Source of the DNA: Streptomyces sp. NBC_00554
Lineage (GTDB): Bacteria; Actinomycetota; Actinomycetes; Streptomycetales; Streptomycetaceae
Length of the DNA: 64,000 nucleotides
Reading direction: 5' to 3'
NCBI RefSeq assembly: GCF_041431135.1
Contig: NZ_CP107799.1
Coordinates: forward strand, 2,604,001-2,668,000
Positions 33,529-47,759 of the stretch are shown here, in pieces (positions within the stretch are counted from its first letter, which is position 1; each line of letters starts with the position of its first letter). Both the position numbers and the translations under genes were made by a program. Under the pieces are notes generated by a model. The model was not told the origin of the DNA. It saw nothing but the letters and a program-made list of their open reading frames with translations, and searched no databases.

Positions 33529-33837
33529 TCAGCCCGTAATCGCCCGCACCCCCGCCGTCACCACCACGGCCGCGGCGACCACGAGCAGGAAGGGGGCGCG
33601 CAGGATCAGTGCTACGGCGGCCGCGGCAAGCCCCGCGGCTTTCGCGTCCACCACCAGGACGTGCCCGTCGGCGAAGGTCTGCTGGGCCGTGAGGGCGGCA
33701 AGAAGGGCAACGGGCAGCAGGGCGGCGAGGCGCTGGACGAGCGGCCGCTCCAGTACTCCGGCGGGGACCAGCAGCCCGATGAGTTTGACGACGTAGCAGC
33801 CGACGGCGGTCGCGCCGATCGCGATCCAGATGCTCAA
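33529..33837 (-). CDS. azlD: AzlD-type branched-chain amino acid exporter subunit
   Basis: A 102-residue membrane protein with about four hydrophobic segments, matching AzlD, the small partner of AzlC in branched-chain amino acid export. The only start that gives the family N-terminus (SIWIAIGATAVGCYVV) is a TTG at 33837 that overlaps the azlC stop as TTGA, so it is translated by coupling. Automatic callers may miss or extend it. Confidence 0.8.
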   Translation of the reverse strand: MSIWIAIGATAVGCYVVKLIGLLVPAGVLERPLVQRLAALLPVALLAALTAQQTFADGHVLVVDAKAAGLAAAAVALILRAPFLLVVAAAVVVTAGVRAITG

Positions 33838-34580
33838 CGGTCCTCCCCTGGTGCCTCGTCGGCGGTCCTCGCGCTGCGGCGGCCCTCTACGTAGAGGGCG
33901 GCCGGCGCGGCGAGCGCGGCCACCAGGACGGGGACCCCGGCAGGCAGCAGGGGGAGCAGACCGAGGCCCAGAAGGACCGCGACACCCGCGACCACACGCT
34001 CCGTAGTGGTCTTCAGCATCGGCGCGAGCAGCGCGAGGAAGACGGCGGGCCCTGCTGCGTCCAGTCCCCACGCGTCGGTGTCACCGATGGCCTCGGCCCC
34101 GACAGCGCCGAGCAGCGTGGTGAGGTTCCACAGCACGTAGAGGGTGAGCCCGGTGACCGTGAACCCGATGCGGACGCTGCGACGGGTGGGCTGGGCGAGG
34201 GCGACGGCTGTGGTCTCGTCGATGACCCACTGCGCGGCGAACGGGCGCACCGCGCGCGGGAGGGCCAGCAGCTGCGACAGCCTCAGTCCGTAGAACGCGT
34301 TGCGCACTCCGAGGAAGAAGGCACCCGCGGCAGCCGTGAGCGGGTTGCCCCCGGCCGCGAGGGCCCCCACCAGCGCGAACTGTGAGGCGCCGGTGAACAC
34401 CAGCAGGCTGAGCGCGCAGGTCTGCAGCAGCGTGAGGCCGCTGCCCGCCGAGGTCACCCCGAAGGCGAAACCGGACAGGCCGACGGCGATCCCGACTCCC
34501 AGGGCGTCCCGGACGACGGCTGCGTCGGGTTTTCCGCCGTCTTCTTTGCGTATGTCTGCGAGAGCTGTCTGTTCTGCCAC
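33834..34580 (-). CDS. azlC: AzlC-type branched-chain amino acid permease
   Basis: A 248-residue AzlC protein: the first helix is at residues 27-50 (ALGVGIAVGLSGFAFG), then FTGASQFALVGALAAGGNP, the family signature, and about seven further helices. With AzlD it exports branched-chain amino acids or analogues such as azaleucine. The GTG at 34580 lies inside the AraC-type gene, which overlaps it by 127 bp in another frame; no later start preserves the N-terminal helix. A local regulator is expected to control the operon. Confidence 0.85.
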   Translation of the reverse strand: MAEQTALADIRKEDGGKPDAAVVRDALGVGIAVGLSGFAFGVTSAGSGLTLLQTCALSLLVFTGASQFALVGALAAGGNPLTAAAGAFFLGVRNAFYGLRLSQLLALPRAVRPFAAQWVIDETTAVALAQPTRRSVRIGFTVTGLTLYVLWNLTTLLGAVGAEAIGDTDAWGLDAAGPAVFLALLAPMLKTTTERVVAGVAVLLGLGLLPLLPAGVPVLVAALAAPAALYVEGRRSARTADEAPGEDR

Positions 34581-35443
34581 GCCTTGGACGGTAGGAGCAG
34601 TCGCCCTTCGCCGTCTTGTACGTTCTTGCGCTCACGCTGGTAGGCGCCCGGGGGGACGCCCACGATCCGGGTGAAGTGACGGTTGAGGTGCGGCTGGTCG
34701 GTGAAGCCGACGGCGACGGCCGCCTCGGCGGGCGCGGAACCGGTGTCCAGGAGGTGGCGGGCCCGGCGTACGCGGGCGTCGGTCAGCCAGGTGTGGGGCG
34801 GCATCCCGTAGGCATCGCGGAACGCTCGCAGCAGCGCGAACGGGCTGGTGCCGAGTTCGGTGGCGAGCAGCTCCAGAGTCGGGGGCTCGGCCATCCGCTC
34901 GTCCAGCACGGCACGCGCGCGTGCCGCGATATGAGCACCGGCGGTGCGCACGGCCCGCTGCGGCAGCGGGCCTCCGTTCAGCCGCAGCAGCCGGGTCACG
35001 GCCACCCGCAGCAAGGTGTCGGCGGCGAGCGCGTTGCCCTCCTCCGCGGCCCTGAGCACCTGGTGGACGAGACCTGCGGCGTACGGGTCGTCGAGCACGG
35101 GGCTGATGAATCCGGGAGTGCCGCGGATCGTGGTGGTCTCGGCGGCGATCTCGGCCACCAGTTCCGGGGACGGGTACACCGCCCCGTACCGCCAGCCCTC
35201 GGGGACGCCGGCGCGGCCGGTGTGCGGAGTGTCGGGGTTGACCAGCGCCAGTGCGCCCGGGCCCGCGTACTGGTCGGCGCTGCCGTGGTGGAAGACCTCG
35301 ACGCCTTCGGCGATGGCGGCGATGACGAAGTTCTCGTGGGTATGCCGCACAAAGATCTTCTCGACGTATCGGGCCCGCAGCAGATCGACACCGGGCAGTT
35401 CCGCGTACTGCCAGTGCCGCGCCCGCTCCGCTGAAGCCGCCAT
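34454..35443 (-). CDS. AraC-family regulator of the azlCD operon
   Basis: A 329-residue regulator with an N-terminal cupin-like sensing domain (residues about 10-150) and a C-terminal AraC HTH pair (LELLATELGTSPFALLRAFRDAYG, then AAVAVGFTDQPHLNRHFTRIVGVPPGAYQ). The tail after about residue 286 is low-complexity and reads into azlC, giving a 127-bp overlap. Such a tail is unlike AraC proteins and may reflect loss of the original stop by a small indel. The ATG at 35443 was chosen over a longer frame. Neighbours suggest it controls amino acid export. Confidence 0.82.
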   Translation of the reverse strand: MAASAERARHWQYAELPGVDLLRARYVEKIFVRHTHENFVIAAIAEGVEVFHHGSADQYAGPGALALVNPDTPHTGRAGVPEGWRYGAVYPSPELVAEIAAETTTIRGTPGFISPVLDDPYAAGLVHQVLRAAEEGNALAADTLLRVAVTRLLRLNGGPLPQRAVRTAGAHIAARARAVLDERMAEPPTLELLATELGTSPFALLRAFRDAYGMPPHTWLTDARVRRARHLLDTGSAPAEAAVAVGFTDQPHLNRHFTRIVGVPPGAYQRERKNVQDGEGRLLLPSKAWQNRQLSQTYAKKTAENPTQPSSGTPWESGSPSACPVSPSG

Positions 35444-35551
35444 GCCCCCATTCTGCGTCAGCGGGCCGCACGGAGCCGTCAGGGCCGTCGGTGACCCACG
35501 TACCAGACCGCCGCGAGCACTCCGCGAACACATTTCAGCAGGTCAGGGCGC

Positions 35552-35574
35552 TTGTCAGTGGCTGGGTGCAGGAT
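35552..35574 (+). promoter_or_regulatory. RecA-NDp-like promoter of lhr, possibly leaderless
   Basis: TTGTCAGTG (35552-35560), 8 nt, then CAGGAT (35569-35574). This is identical to the recA element in the first part and has one mismatch from TANNNT in the -10. Six bases separate it from the lhr ATG, so transcription would begin at or next to the start codon. The AGGA in the -10 could instead serve as a ribosome-binding site for a longer mRNA. Confidence 0.7.
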
Positions 35575-35580
35575 GGACGC

Positions 35581-40563
<4,983 letters not shown>

Positions 40564-40633
40564 CGCCCCAGGAACCACAGCGCCCTCGGCACAGGCCCAA
40601 GTCCCCCACCCCCCGACATGCCACCCTGGAGCC

Positions 40634-41503
40634 ATGCCCGAAGGAGACACCGTCTGGCAAGCCGCGAGGCGGCTGCACCTCGCCCTCGCCGGCAAAGTGC
40701 TGATCCGCTCAGACCTACGGGTGCCGAGGTACGCCACCTCCGACCTCACCGGCCGCACCGTCCTGGATGTGACCCCGCGCGGCAAGCACCTCCTCACCCG
40801 GATCGAGGGCGGGCTGACCCTGCACTCACATCTGCGGATGGACGGTTCGTGGAAGGTGTACGCGAACGGGCAACGCTGGAGCGGTGGCCCCGCCCACCAG
40901 ATCCGGGCCATCCTCGGCACCGCGGACCGCACGGCCGTCGGCTACCGGCTCCCCGTACTGGAGCTGCTCCGCACCGCCGACGAGGACCGAGCCGTGGGGC
41001 ACCTGGGCCCCGACCTCCTGGGCCCCGACTGGGACCCGGACAGCGCCCTGGAAAACCTGCTGCGCGACCCGGTCCGCCCCCTCGGCGAAGCCCTGCTCGA
41101 CCAGCGCAATCTCGCCGGCATCGGCAACGTCTACAAGAGCGAGCTGTGCTTCCTCCTCGGCGTCACCCCCTGGCTCCCCATCGGCGCTCTCCCCGCCCAC
41201 CGCGCCATCCACCTGCCCGCCCTCGCCAAGAAGCTCCTCGAATCCAACCGCGACCGCCCGGCCCGCAACACCACGGGCCTCGGCGCCCAGGGACACAGCG
41301 CAACAGGGCGCGACCAGAACCTCTTCGTGTACGGCCGCGCACCCCGCCCCTGTCTGCGCTGCCGCACCCCGATCCGCGCGGCCGACCAGGGTGACGGCTC
41401 CCGCGAGCGCCCCACCTACTGGTGCCCGACGTGCCAAGCGGGCCCCGCCCCGGCACCGGGCACCGCCAAACCCCGCACGAGTCCTCGACGTACAACTAAT
41501 TGA
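40634..41503 (+). CDS. nei2: DNA glycosylase / AP lyase of the Fpg/Nei family (Nei2)
   Basis: A 289-residue base-excision repair enzyme. The N-terminus PEGDTVW carries the catalytic Pro2 and Glu3 of endonuclease VIII. The helix-two-turn-helix segment LAGIGNVYKSE is at about residue 158, and the C-terminal zinc finger has the pattern CLRC ... CPTC. It removes oxidised pyrimidines and cleaves at abasic sites. It lies 70 bp downstream of lhr and is probably cotranscribed under the damage-type promoter. A basic Thr/Pro tail follows the zinc finger. Confidence 0.92.
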   Translation: MPEGDTVWQAARRLHLALAGKVLIRSDLRVPRYATSDLTGRTVLDVTPRGKHLLTRIEGGLTLHSHLRMDGSWKVYANGQRWSGGPAHQIRAILGTADRTAVGYRLPVLELLRTADEDRAVGHLGPDLLGPDWDPDSALENLLRDPVRPLGEALLDQRNLAGIGNVYKSELCFLLGVTPWLPIGALPAHRAIHLPALAKKLLESNRDRPARNTTGLGAQGHSATGRDQNLFVYGRAPRPCLRCRTPIRAADQGDGSRERPTYWCPTCQAGPAPAPGTAKPRTSPRRTTN

Positions 41504-41535
41504 CGACCCGTCAGAAACCCTCGTACCGTCCCTTC

Positions 41536-42300
41536 ATGCCCCTCAAGGCGTACGACCTCACCGGACGCACCGCATTCGTCACCGGCGCCGCCAGCGGCAT
41601 CGGCCGCGCTTCCGCCGTACTGCTCGCAGAGGCGGGCGCCACGGTCCACTGCGCCGACCGCGACGCGCAGGGCCTGCATGAGACCGCGACCCTGATCAAG
41701 GGTCAGGGCGGCACCGCCCACACCCACCCGCTCGACGTCACCGACCGCGACCAGCTCAGGCAGGCAGTCAGATCCTGCGAACGCCTCGACGTCATGGCAG
41801 CGGTCGCCGGGATCATGCACAGCAGCCCCGTCCTGGAGACCAGGGACGAGGACCTCGACCGTGTGCTGAGGGTCAACTTCAAGGGTGTGCTGTACGCCTG
41901 CCAGGAAGCGGCCCACGCGATGATCGCGACCGGTACCCGCGGCAGCATCATCACAATGGCCTCGGGCGCCGTCGACACGGGCGGCCCCGGCCTGCTCTGC
42001 TACGGCGCCGCGAAGGCAGCGGTCGTCCAGTTGACGAAGACGCTGGCGACCGAGATCGGCCCGCACGGCATCCGTGTCAACGCGGTGGCGCCCGGCTGGA
42101 TCCGCACCCCGATGACCGACCGGCACAACGGGGAGGAGCAGGCGCACACCGAGGCGTTCATGGCCCGGCTGTCCCCACTGGGCCGCGTCGGCGAACCGGA
42201 GGACATCGCCCACGCCGTGCTGCACCTCGCCTCCGACGCCTCGGCGTTCACGACAGGCCAGATCCTCCGGCCCAACGGCGGCGTGGCGATGCCTTGGTAG
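41536..42300 (+). CDS. short-chain dehydrogenase/reductase
   Basis: A 254-residue classical SDR with the NAD(P)-binding motif TGAASGIGR at residues 14-22 and the catalytic Tyr-Lys in YGAAK near residue 156. CADRDAQG after the second strand fits NAD preference. The substrate is unknown. The ATG at 41536 gives a standard N-terminus; a TTG at 41500 would overlap the nei2 stop as TTGA and add 12 residues, but neither start has a good ribosome-binding site. It may be the last gene of the lhr-nei2 transcript. Confidence 0.88.
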   Translation: MPLKAYDLTGRTAFVTGAASGIGRASAVLLAEAGATVHCADRDAQGLHETATLIKGQGGTAHTHPLDVTDRDQLRQAVRSCERLDVMAAVAGIMHSSPVLETRDEDLDRVLRVNFKGVLYACQEAAHAMIATGTRGSIITMASGAVDTGGPGLLCYGAAKAAVVQLTKTLATEIGPHGIRVNAVAPGWIRTPMTDRHNGEEQAHTEAFMARLSPLGRVGEPEDIAHAVLHLASDASAFTTGQILRPNGGVAMPW

Positions 42301-42330
42301 CCCGCACTCAGGAAACCGGGTGCCGGACCC

Positions 42331-42606
42331 TCACCGCACACCCTGCGCACGCCTCTCGCGCGCCCCGCGCCCCCGAGCAGCCCTGCGCCCCTGCCACGCC
42401 TCCCACCACCGATCGGACCCAACGGCCCCCGCCGCCCGCGCCTTCGCCACACAGTGCACCGGAAGCAGGCTCAGCCCCCATCCGCCGGCCGCGACCGCCC
42501 CCTCCAGAACCCCCGCGTCAGGCACCAGTGCGAGCCGGAGCACGCTCCACCACCACAGCCCGCCGAGCCCCAGAACCGCCCCCCAACGCACTATCCGCCC
42601 CGCCAT
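42331..42606 (-). CDS. small hypothetical membrane protein
   Basis: A 91-residue protein with two hydrophobic stretches (about residues 8-25 and 34-52) and a very basic C-terminus (about ten Arg in the last 24 residues). No family recognised. GGAGG 8 nt upstream of the ATG at 42606 decides the start. It is convergent with the SDR gene and downstream of dps on the same strand. Confidence 0.6.
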   Translation of the reverse strand: MAGRIVRWGAVLGLGGLWWWSVLRLALVPDAGVLEGAVAAGGWGLSLLPVHCVAKARAAGAVGSDRWWEAWQGRRAARGRGARERRAQGVR

Positions 42607-42704
42607 GGCCAACACCTCCAGCCGGACGCTAGAACACCACCCTCACGCCCGACAGGGCGCACCAGCAGCACACAGGCGCATCCCGGGCCACCGCAGCGGA
42701 CAGG

Positions 42705-43190
42705 TCACCGGTTCTCCGCCTGGACGTTCTCCGCCTGGAACATCCAATGGTGCTTCTCCAGATCCGCCGTGATCCCGATGAAGATGTCCTGGCTCACCGG
42801 ATCCGGGTCCCCGGTCGCCGCCACCCGTTCCCGCATCCGCGTGATCACCGCGCTCAGCGCGTCCACGAGCGCCCCTACGGCGTCGGTGTCCTTGACCCAG
42901 CCCTCGGGAGTCGAGCCGATGCCGCTGCTGGAGGCCACGGTCGCGGCCCGCCCGTCGGGCGAGACGCCCAGAGTCGAGGCCCGCTCCGCCACGGTGTCGG
43001 AGTGCAGGCGGGCGGTGTCCACGACCTCGTCGAGCTGGAGGTGGACGGAGCGGAAGCGCGGTCCGACCACGTTCCAGTGGATCTGCTTCGCCACGAGGGA
43101 GAGGTCGATCAAGTCGACCAGTGCGCCCTGCAGTGCCTCGGACACGGTCTTCAGGTCCGCGTCGGACAGCGAGCTTTTGACGACGTACAT
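42705..43190 (-). CDS. dpsB: Dps-family ferritin-like protein
   Basis: A 161-residue Dps. The ferroxidase-site pattern is visible as KQIHWNVVGPRFRSVHLQLDEVVD, residues about 35-58, and the C-terminal helix has EKHHWMFQAE. Dps dodecamers oxidise and store iron and can protect DNA. The ATG at 43190 has GAGGA 5 nt upstream; the longer frame is rejected. S. coelicolor has three dps genes, and by recalled gene order this corresponds to dpsB. Tails beyond the core are short. Confidence 0.88.
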   Translation of the reverse strand: MYVVKSSLSDADLKTVSEALQGALVDLIDLSLVAKQIHWNVVGPRFRSVHLQLDEVVDTARLHSDTVAERASTLGVSPDGRAATVASSSGIGSTPEGWVKDTDAVGALVDALSAVITRMRERVAATGDPDPVSQDIFIGITADLEKHHWMFQAENVQAENR

Positions 43191-43265
43191 CAGAATCCTC
43201 CGATTCTTTACGACCTCACCAACCATTGCATATATGGCCAATTTGGGTCACTCGAAGGAAAGCGA

Positions 43266-43315
43266 AAGCCCCGGTCGGGGCCTCCAGGTCTCCCTGGAGG
43301 CCCCGACCGGGGCTT
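43266..43315 (-). terminator. strong terminator downstream of clgR
   Basis: A perfect 23-bp inverted repeat (AAGCCCCGGTCGGGGCCTCC and three more pairs) with a 4-nt loop lies 26-75 nt past the clgR stop, isolating dps from the upstream operon. Confidence 0.93.
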
Positions 43316-43340
43316 CACACACATTCTCAGTTCATGAGCG

Positions 43341-43718
43341 TCAGGCGGCGACGACGTCGACAGCCTCGGCAGGCGCCTTGATCGTGACCCGTTCCGGTGG
43401 CACACCGGTCACCGAGACGGAATTGAGCATCGGGCGACGCACCGGTGCGGGCACCGGTTCGGTGGCCGCAGCCGACCGTGCCAGCTCGGCGAGAGCGAGC
43501 TCGTCGCTCACTTCCCGCATGAGCTCGGACATCCGTACGTCCAACGCGTCGCAGATCGCGGAGAGCAGCTCGGAGGATGCCTCCTTCTGCCCCCGCTCCA
43601 CCTCGGAGAGATAGCCGAGTGAGACTCGGGCGGACGAGGAGACTTCGCGCAGAGTACGGCCCTGGCGCTGGCGCTGCCGACGCAGCACGTCACCAAGCAG
43701 GCGACGGAGCAGAATCAT
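43341..43718 (-). CDS. clgR: XRE-family regulator ClgR (activator of clp and lon genes)
   Basis: A 125-residue protein with an N-terminal XRE HTH ([25 protein letters not shown], residues about 22-46) and the C-terminus VDVVAA. ClgR activates protease genes (clpP, clpC, lon) in Streptomyces and other actinobacteria and is itself degraded by ClpP; the Val-Ala-Ala end is an ssrA-like degron. The ATG at 43718 has GGAGGGAG upstream. An inverted repeat resembling a ClgR operator lies 89-108 bp upstream of the start and suggests autoregulation. Confidence 0.88.
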   Translation of the reverse strand: MILLRRLLGDVLRRQRQRQGRTLREVSSSARVSLGYLSEVERGQKEASSELLSAICDALDVRMSELMREVSDELALAELARSAAATEPVPAPVRRPMLNSVSVTGVPPERVTIKAPAEAVDVVAA

Positions 43719-43806
43719 CGGTGGCTCCCTCCTCGGACCGCGTAGCCGCATCCTTCACGCCCCACCGTACCGCCTTGCGCCGCGGCCGTGCGGGGAGCGA
43801 TGTCGT

Positions 43807-43826
43807 GTTCACTCAGGGCTGCAAAC
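43807..43826. promoter_or_regulatory. candidate ClgR operator
   Basis: GTTCAC-N8-GCAAAC (one mismatch between half-sites) lies between the cinA stop and clgR. It resembles the GTTCGC-N5-GCG ClgR box but with different spacing, so the match is only suggestive. Confidence 0.4.
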
Positions 43827-43827
43827 A

Positions 43828-44373
43828 TCAAAACCCCCCGTTCTGTTCCGTATCCTGTGCCCGCTCATTCCCGGTCTGTTCGCCCGCAAGCCCCTTCAAG
43901 AGCAGTGCGAGTACGCTCCGTGCACTCTCCATACGGATTTCCGCACGGCCGCCGTTCAACCGCAGCGGTACGACTTTCCCGCCACCAGTTGCGTCAAATA
44001 CCGCGTCCGGCGGCCCTACGACGGCCACGAAAACCGTGCCGACGGGCTGTCCGTCCTGGGGTTCAGGCCCTGCGACACCGGTCGTCGCGATGCCCCAGTC
44101 CGCACCGAGAGCCTTCCGCACTCCGGCCGCCATCTGGGCCGCGACCTGCGGATCCACCGCACCGCGCTCGGCCAGCAGAGTGGCGTCGACACCGAGCAGT
44201 TCGTGCTTGAGCTCGGTGGCGTACGCGGTCACGGAGCCCCGGAACGCCCTGGACGCCCCAGGCACCGCTGTGATCTCCGTCGCCACCAGGCCACCGGTGA
44301 GCGACTCGGCCACGGCAAGCGTCTCGCCCCTCACCGTGAGTAGTCGAAGCACTTCAGTGGCCAGGGAATTCAC
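43828..44373 (-). CDS. cinA: CinA C-terminal-domain protein (nicotinamide-nucleotide amidohydrolase PncC-like)
   Basis: A 181-residue protein consisting only of the CinA C-terminal domain, with TLAVAESLTGGLVA near residue 18 and IATTGVAGPEPQDGQPVGTVFVA near residue 93. Enzymes with this domain deamidate nicotinamide mononucleotide in pyridine nucleotide recycling. The N-terminal MoCF-like domain of full CinA is absent, as is usual in this group. The GTG start overlaps the pgsA stop by 4 nt (GTGA). Confidence 0.88.
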   Translation of the reverse strand: MNSLATEVLRLLTVRGETLAVAESLTGGLVATEITAVPGASRAFRGSVTAYATELKHELLGVDATLLAERGAVDPQVAAQMAAGVRKALGADWGIATTGVAGPEPQDGQPVGTVFVAVVGPPDAVFDATGGGKVVPLRLNGGRAEIRMESARSVLALLLKGLAGEQTGNERAQDTEQNGGF

Positions 44374-45083
44374 CGCTCCGCCTCCTGGGCGGCCGCCAGG
44401 CGCTCGGCGATTCCGCTCCTGCGGAGCACAATGGCCTGTCTCACATAGTCGAGCCCGGTGACCACGGTCAGGACGACCGCCACGGCCATCACCCACCATC
44501 TCAGGGTGGCCAGCGGGCCTGTCAGCGCCAGGACGTACATCCCGACCGCCGTGCCCTGCACCAGCGTCTTCAGCTTGCCGCCGCGGCTCGCCGGGATGAC
44601 CCCGTAACGGATCACCACGAAACGCAGCAGGGTGATCCCGAGCTCACGCCCGAGGATCACCCCCGTCACCCACCACGGCAGATCTCCGAGATAGGACAGA
44701 CAGATCAGCGCCGCACCCATGATCGCCTTGTCGGCGATGGGGTCGGCGATCTTCCCGAAATCGGTGACGAGGTTGTACGTGCGCGCCAGATGGCCGTCGA
44801 AGATGTCGGTGATCATGGCGACGGCGAAGGCCGCCCAGGCCCACGCGCGCATGGCGGGGTCGTACCCGCCGTCGGCCAGCATCAGGGCCACGAAGCCGGG
44901 CACGAGGACGAGCCGGATCATGGTCAGGATGTTGGCGATGTTCCAGAGGCTGGCCTGGTTGACGGCCGCAGCGCCCAGCTTCCCGGCCCGCACCGGCTTG
45001 GCGCCCCCCGGAGCGCCGGGAGCGCCCGCCGCACCTTTCGTGCTGGGGGAGCCGCCCGCCGCGGATGCCGGGACTCCGGTCAT
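44370..45083 (-). CDS. pgsA: CDP-diacylglycerol-glycerol-3-phosphate 3-phosphatidyltransferase
   Basis: A 237-residue membrane enzyme of the CDP-alcohol phosphatidyltransferase family. The signature DG-x2-AR-x8-G-x3-D-x3-D is seen as [20 protein letters not shown] plus the following Asp. It makes phosphatidylglycerophosphate, the committed step to phosphatidylglycerol and cardiolipin. A Gly/Ala/Pro-rich N-terminus of about 35 residues precedes the first helix. The ATG overlaps the rimO stop (ATGA) and its own stop overlaps cinA, so rimO-pgsA-cinA are coupled. Confidence 0.92.
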   Translation of the reverse strand: MTGVPASAAGGSPSTKGAAGAPGAPGGAKPVRAGKLGAAAVNQASLWNIANILTMIRLVLVPGFVALMLADGGYDPAMRAWAWAAFAVAMITDIFDGHLARTYNLVTDFGKIADPIADKAIMGAALICLSYLGDLPWWVTGVILGRELGITLLRFVVIRYGVIPASRGGKLKTLVQGTAVGMYVLALTGPLATLRWWVMAVAVVLTVVTGLDYVRQAIVLRRSGIAERLAAAQEAER

Positions 45084-46555
45084 CTGCCCGCCTCCTCAGT
45101 ACACGGGAGCGAGCCCAGGAGCGGCTCGGCCACCAGGTCGACACCTTCCGTACCGACCACCTTGGCCTCGACGATACGGCCGACCGTCAAACCTTCGCTG
45201 CTCGTGAACAGCACCTGGCCGTCCGTCTCGGGCGCCTGGTGCTCGGCGCGCCCGAAGGCGCCTTCCGGCGAGTCGACCGACTCCACAAGGACGTGCACGG
45301 TCTCCCCGACGCGCTCCTCGGCCCGCTGCGAGACAAGCTCCTCGGCCAGCCGGGAGACACGCGCGAGCCGCTCGGCGACGACGTCCTCGTCGAGCTTGTG
45401 CTCGTACGTCGCCGCCTCGGTGCCGTCCTCGTCCGAGTACCCGAAGACACCGATCGCGTCGAGCCGCGCACCCGTGAGGAAGCGCTCCAGCTCCGCGAGG
45501 TCGGCCTCGGTCTCGCCCGGGAAGCCCACGATGAAGTTGGACCGCACACCGGCCTGCGGGGCCTTGGAACGGATCGTGTCGAGCAGCTCCAGGAAGCGGT
45601 CGGTGTCACCGAAGCGCCGCATCGCGCGCAGCACGTCGGGCGCGGAGTGCTGGAAGGAGAGGTCGAAGTAGGGCGCGATGTTCGGCGTCGAGGTGAGGAC
45701 GTCGATGAGTCCGGGACGCATCTCGGCCGGCTGCAGGTAGCTGACCCGCACGCGCTCGATGCCCTCGATCTCCGCCAGCTCGGGCAGCATCGTCTCCAGG
45801 AGGCGGATGTCGCCGAGGTCCTTGCCGTACGAGGTGTTGTTCTCGGAGACCAGCATGACCTCCTTGACGCCCTGCTCGGCCAGCCAGCGGGTCTCGTTGA
45901 GCACGTCGCTCGGGCGGCGCGAGATGAACGAACCGCGGAAGGACGGGATGGCGCAGAAGGAGCAGCGCCGGTCGCAGCCCGAGGCGAGCTTCACCGAGGC
46001 GACGGGCGAGCCGTCGAGACGGCGCCGCAGGGGCGCACGGGGGCCGGACTCGGGCGCGACGCCCTCAGGAAGGTCCGAGGGAGCACCGTGGCCGGGAAGA
46101 GCCACCTCTTCGCCCGCGCTCTGCCGCTCGGCCGGGCTGATCGGCAGCAGCTTGCGGCGGTCGCGCGGGGTGTGCGCGGCGTGGATGCCGCCGTTCAGGA
46201 TGGTCTGGAGGCGGTCGGAGATGTCGGCGTAGTCGTCGAAGCCGAGTACGCCGTCGGCCTCGGGCAGCGCCTCGGCGAGCTCCTTGCCGTACCGCTCGGC
46301 CATGCAGCCCACGGCCACGACGGCCTGGGTTCTCCCGTGGCCCTTGAGATCATTGGCTTCGAGGAGGGCGTCGACGGAGTCCTTCTTGGCGGCCTCGACG
46401 AAGCCACAGGTGTTGACGACGGCTACGTCCGCGTCCTCGGCGTCCTCCACGAGTTGCCAGCCGTCCGCCTCCAAGCGGCCTGCGAGCTCCTCCGAGTCCA
46501 CCTCGTTACGGGCGCAGCCAAGGGTGACGAGTGCGACGGTACGGCGTTCAGGCAT
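45080..46555 (-). CDS. rimO: ribosomal protein S12 methylthiotransferase RimO
   Basis: A 491-residue radical-SAM methylthiotransferase. The N-terminal domain has [12 protein letters not shown], the radical-SAM motif is CDRRCSFC near residue 195, and the C-terminus carries a TRAM domain. RimO modifies an Asp of ribosomal protein S12, and [17 protein letters not shown] separates it from MiaB. The ATG at 46555 starts the family N-terminus [14 protein letters not shown]. It follows the RodZ-like gene across a terminator and overlaps pgsA by 4 nt. Confidence 0.92.
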   Translation of the reverse strand: MPERRTVALVTLGCARNEVDSEELAGRLEADGWQLVEDAEDADVAVVNTCGFVEAAKKDSVDALLEANDLKGHGRTQAVVAVGCMAERYGKELAEALPEADGVLGFDDYADISDRLQTILNGGIHAAHTPRDRRKLLPISPAERQSAGEEVALPGHGAPSDLPEGVAPESGPRAPLRRRLDGSPVASVKLASGCDRRCSFCAIPSFRGSFISRRPSDVLNETRWLAEQGVKEVMLVSENNTSYGKDLGDIRLLETMLPELAEIEGIERVRVSYLQPAEMRPGLIDVLTSTPNIAPYFDLSFQHSAPDVLRAMRRFGDTDRFLELLDTIRSKAPQAGVRSNFIVGFPGETEADLAELERFLTGARLDAIGVFGYSDEDGTEAATYEHKLDEDVVAERLARVSRLAEELVSQRAEERVGETVHVLVESVDSPEGAFGRAEHQAPETDGQVLFTSSEGLTVGRIVEAKVVGTEGVDLVAEPLLGSLPCTEEAGR

Positions 46556-46594
46556 GGGCTCAAGACTACTTCGTCCCGCTGACAGCCCACGTCG

Positions 46595-46624
46595 ACGGGG
46601 TTGGCCGATCTTGGCCAACCCCGT
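46595..46624 (-). terminator. terminator after the RodZ-like gene
   Basis: ACGGGGTTGGCC pairs perfectly with GGCCAACCCCGT around a 6-nt loop, 22 nt past the RodZ-like stop and about 40 nt before rimO. Confidence 0.85.
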
Positions 46625-46646
46625 GCCCGCATGTCCCTTGAGCCGC

Positions 46647-47495
46647 TTATCCGACCTCGGGGTCGCCCTTCGTGTACGTCAGGCGTTCGACCTGGCCGGG
46701 CTGGAACTCGTCCTTGATTTCCTTGCCGTTCACGTGCAGCTGGATGGCGCCGGCGTCACCCAGGACCAGATCGATCTTCTCCTGGTCCTGGAAGGTCTTG
46801 GACTGGCCCTGCTCCAGGAGACCGTCGAAGAGCAGCCGCCCGTTGTGGTCCTTGGCGGAGATCCAGCTGCGCCCGTCGGGGGCGCTCACCTGGACGGTCA
46901 CCTTGTCCTGCGGGGCGGCCGCGATGGCGCTGTCGGACGGCTTCGGGTCGGCGGGCTTGGTGACGGTCGGCTTGGGCGCAGGTTTGCTGGCGGTCGGCGT
47001 GGACCCCTCGGCGACCTGCGTCTTCGCGTCGCTCCCGCTGTCGCCGCCCTTGACCACGGTGAAACCGACGAAGCCGATCACCGCGACGATCGCGGCGACC
47101 ATGGCGGCGGTCCAGTTCGGTCCGCGCCGCTCGGGACGGATACGTTCCGCCTCGAAGAGCGGTGCGGCCGGCGTCGGCGCGGGGCGACCGCCGTGCTCGG
47201 CGTCGTAGCGCGCGAGCAGCGGGGCCGGATCAATATGGACGGCGCGTGCCAGGGTCCGGATGTGACCGCGCGCGTAGACATCGCCACCGCAGGGGGCGAA
47301 GTCGTCCTGCTCGATCGAGTGCACGATGGCGATACGGACCCGAGTGGCATTGCTGACGTCATCGACCGTCAGCCCGGCTTCGACACGGGCCTGCCGCAGG
47401 GCACGGCCGATCGAAGGCTGCTCTGCCGCACGGTCGTCTTCGAACGGACGCTCGTCTTCGGGGGGGTTGCCGTCGGGGGAATTGCCGATGGACAC
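46647..47495 (-). CDS. RodZ-like membrane protein with N-terminal HTH and C-terminal DUF4115 domain
   Basis: A protein of about 282 residues. An N-terminal HTH_25 domain ([22 protein letters not shown], residues about 32-53) is followed by a transmembrane helix at about 131-152, a Thr/Lys/Pro linker and a C-terminal DUF4115 beta domain. This is the layout of RodZ, which links the cell-shape machinery to MreB. The GTG at 47495 has GAAAGG 8 nt upstream; a GTG at 47522 would add nine residues but has no site. It lies between ftsK and rimO on the same strand. Confidence 0.82.
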   Translation of the reverse strand: MSIGNSPDGNPPEDERPFEDDRAAEQPSIGRALRQARVEAGLTVDDVSNATRVRIAIVHSIEQDDFAPCGGDVYARGHIRTLARAVHIDPAPLLARYDAEHGGRPAPTPAAPLFEAERIRPERRGPNWTAAMVAAIVAVIGFVGFTVVKGGDSGSDAKTQVAEGSTPTASKPAPKPTVTKPADPKPSDSAIAAAPQDKVTVQVSAPDGRSWISAKDHNGRLLFDGLLEQGQSKTFQDQEKIDLVLGDAGAIQLHVNGKEIKDEFQPGQVERLTYTKGDPEVG

Positions 47496-47619
47496 GGGGG
47501 CGCCTTTCGAGCGTGTAGCCACCTGTGCTGGAGGTTCAGTTTAGGGGGGGTAAGAAAGGATGGGGCAACCGGGCGGTGGGACTTCTTACGCCATCAGAAT
47601 GGCCGGTCATCCTGATGTT

Positions 47620-47637
47620 GGGACATGTACGTGTCCC
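47620..47637. promoter_or_regulatory. near-palindrome upstream of the RodZ-like gene
   Basis: GGGACATGTACGTGTCCC pairs at 16 of 18 positions. It lies 125-142 bp upstream of the RodZ-like start in the 264-bp gap after ftsK and could be an operator. Confidence 0.35.
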
Positions 47638-47759
47638 CTCCCTCAACTTGACGTACGCCGAAGGGAAACGGTTGCCCTCTGTTCCCTTACGGGTGAGTCA
47701 CGTTCGGATACCCATCTGCGGCGAACCCACTCGTACGGGGACCGACCTGTCCCGTTTCC

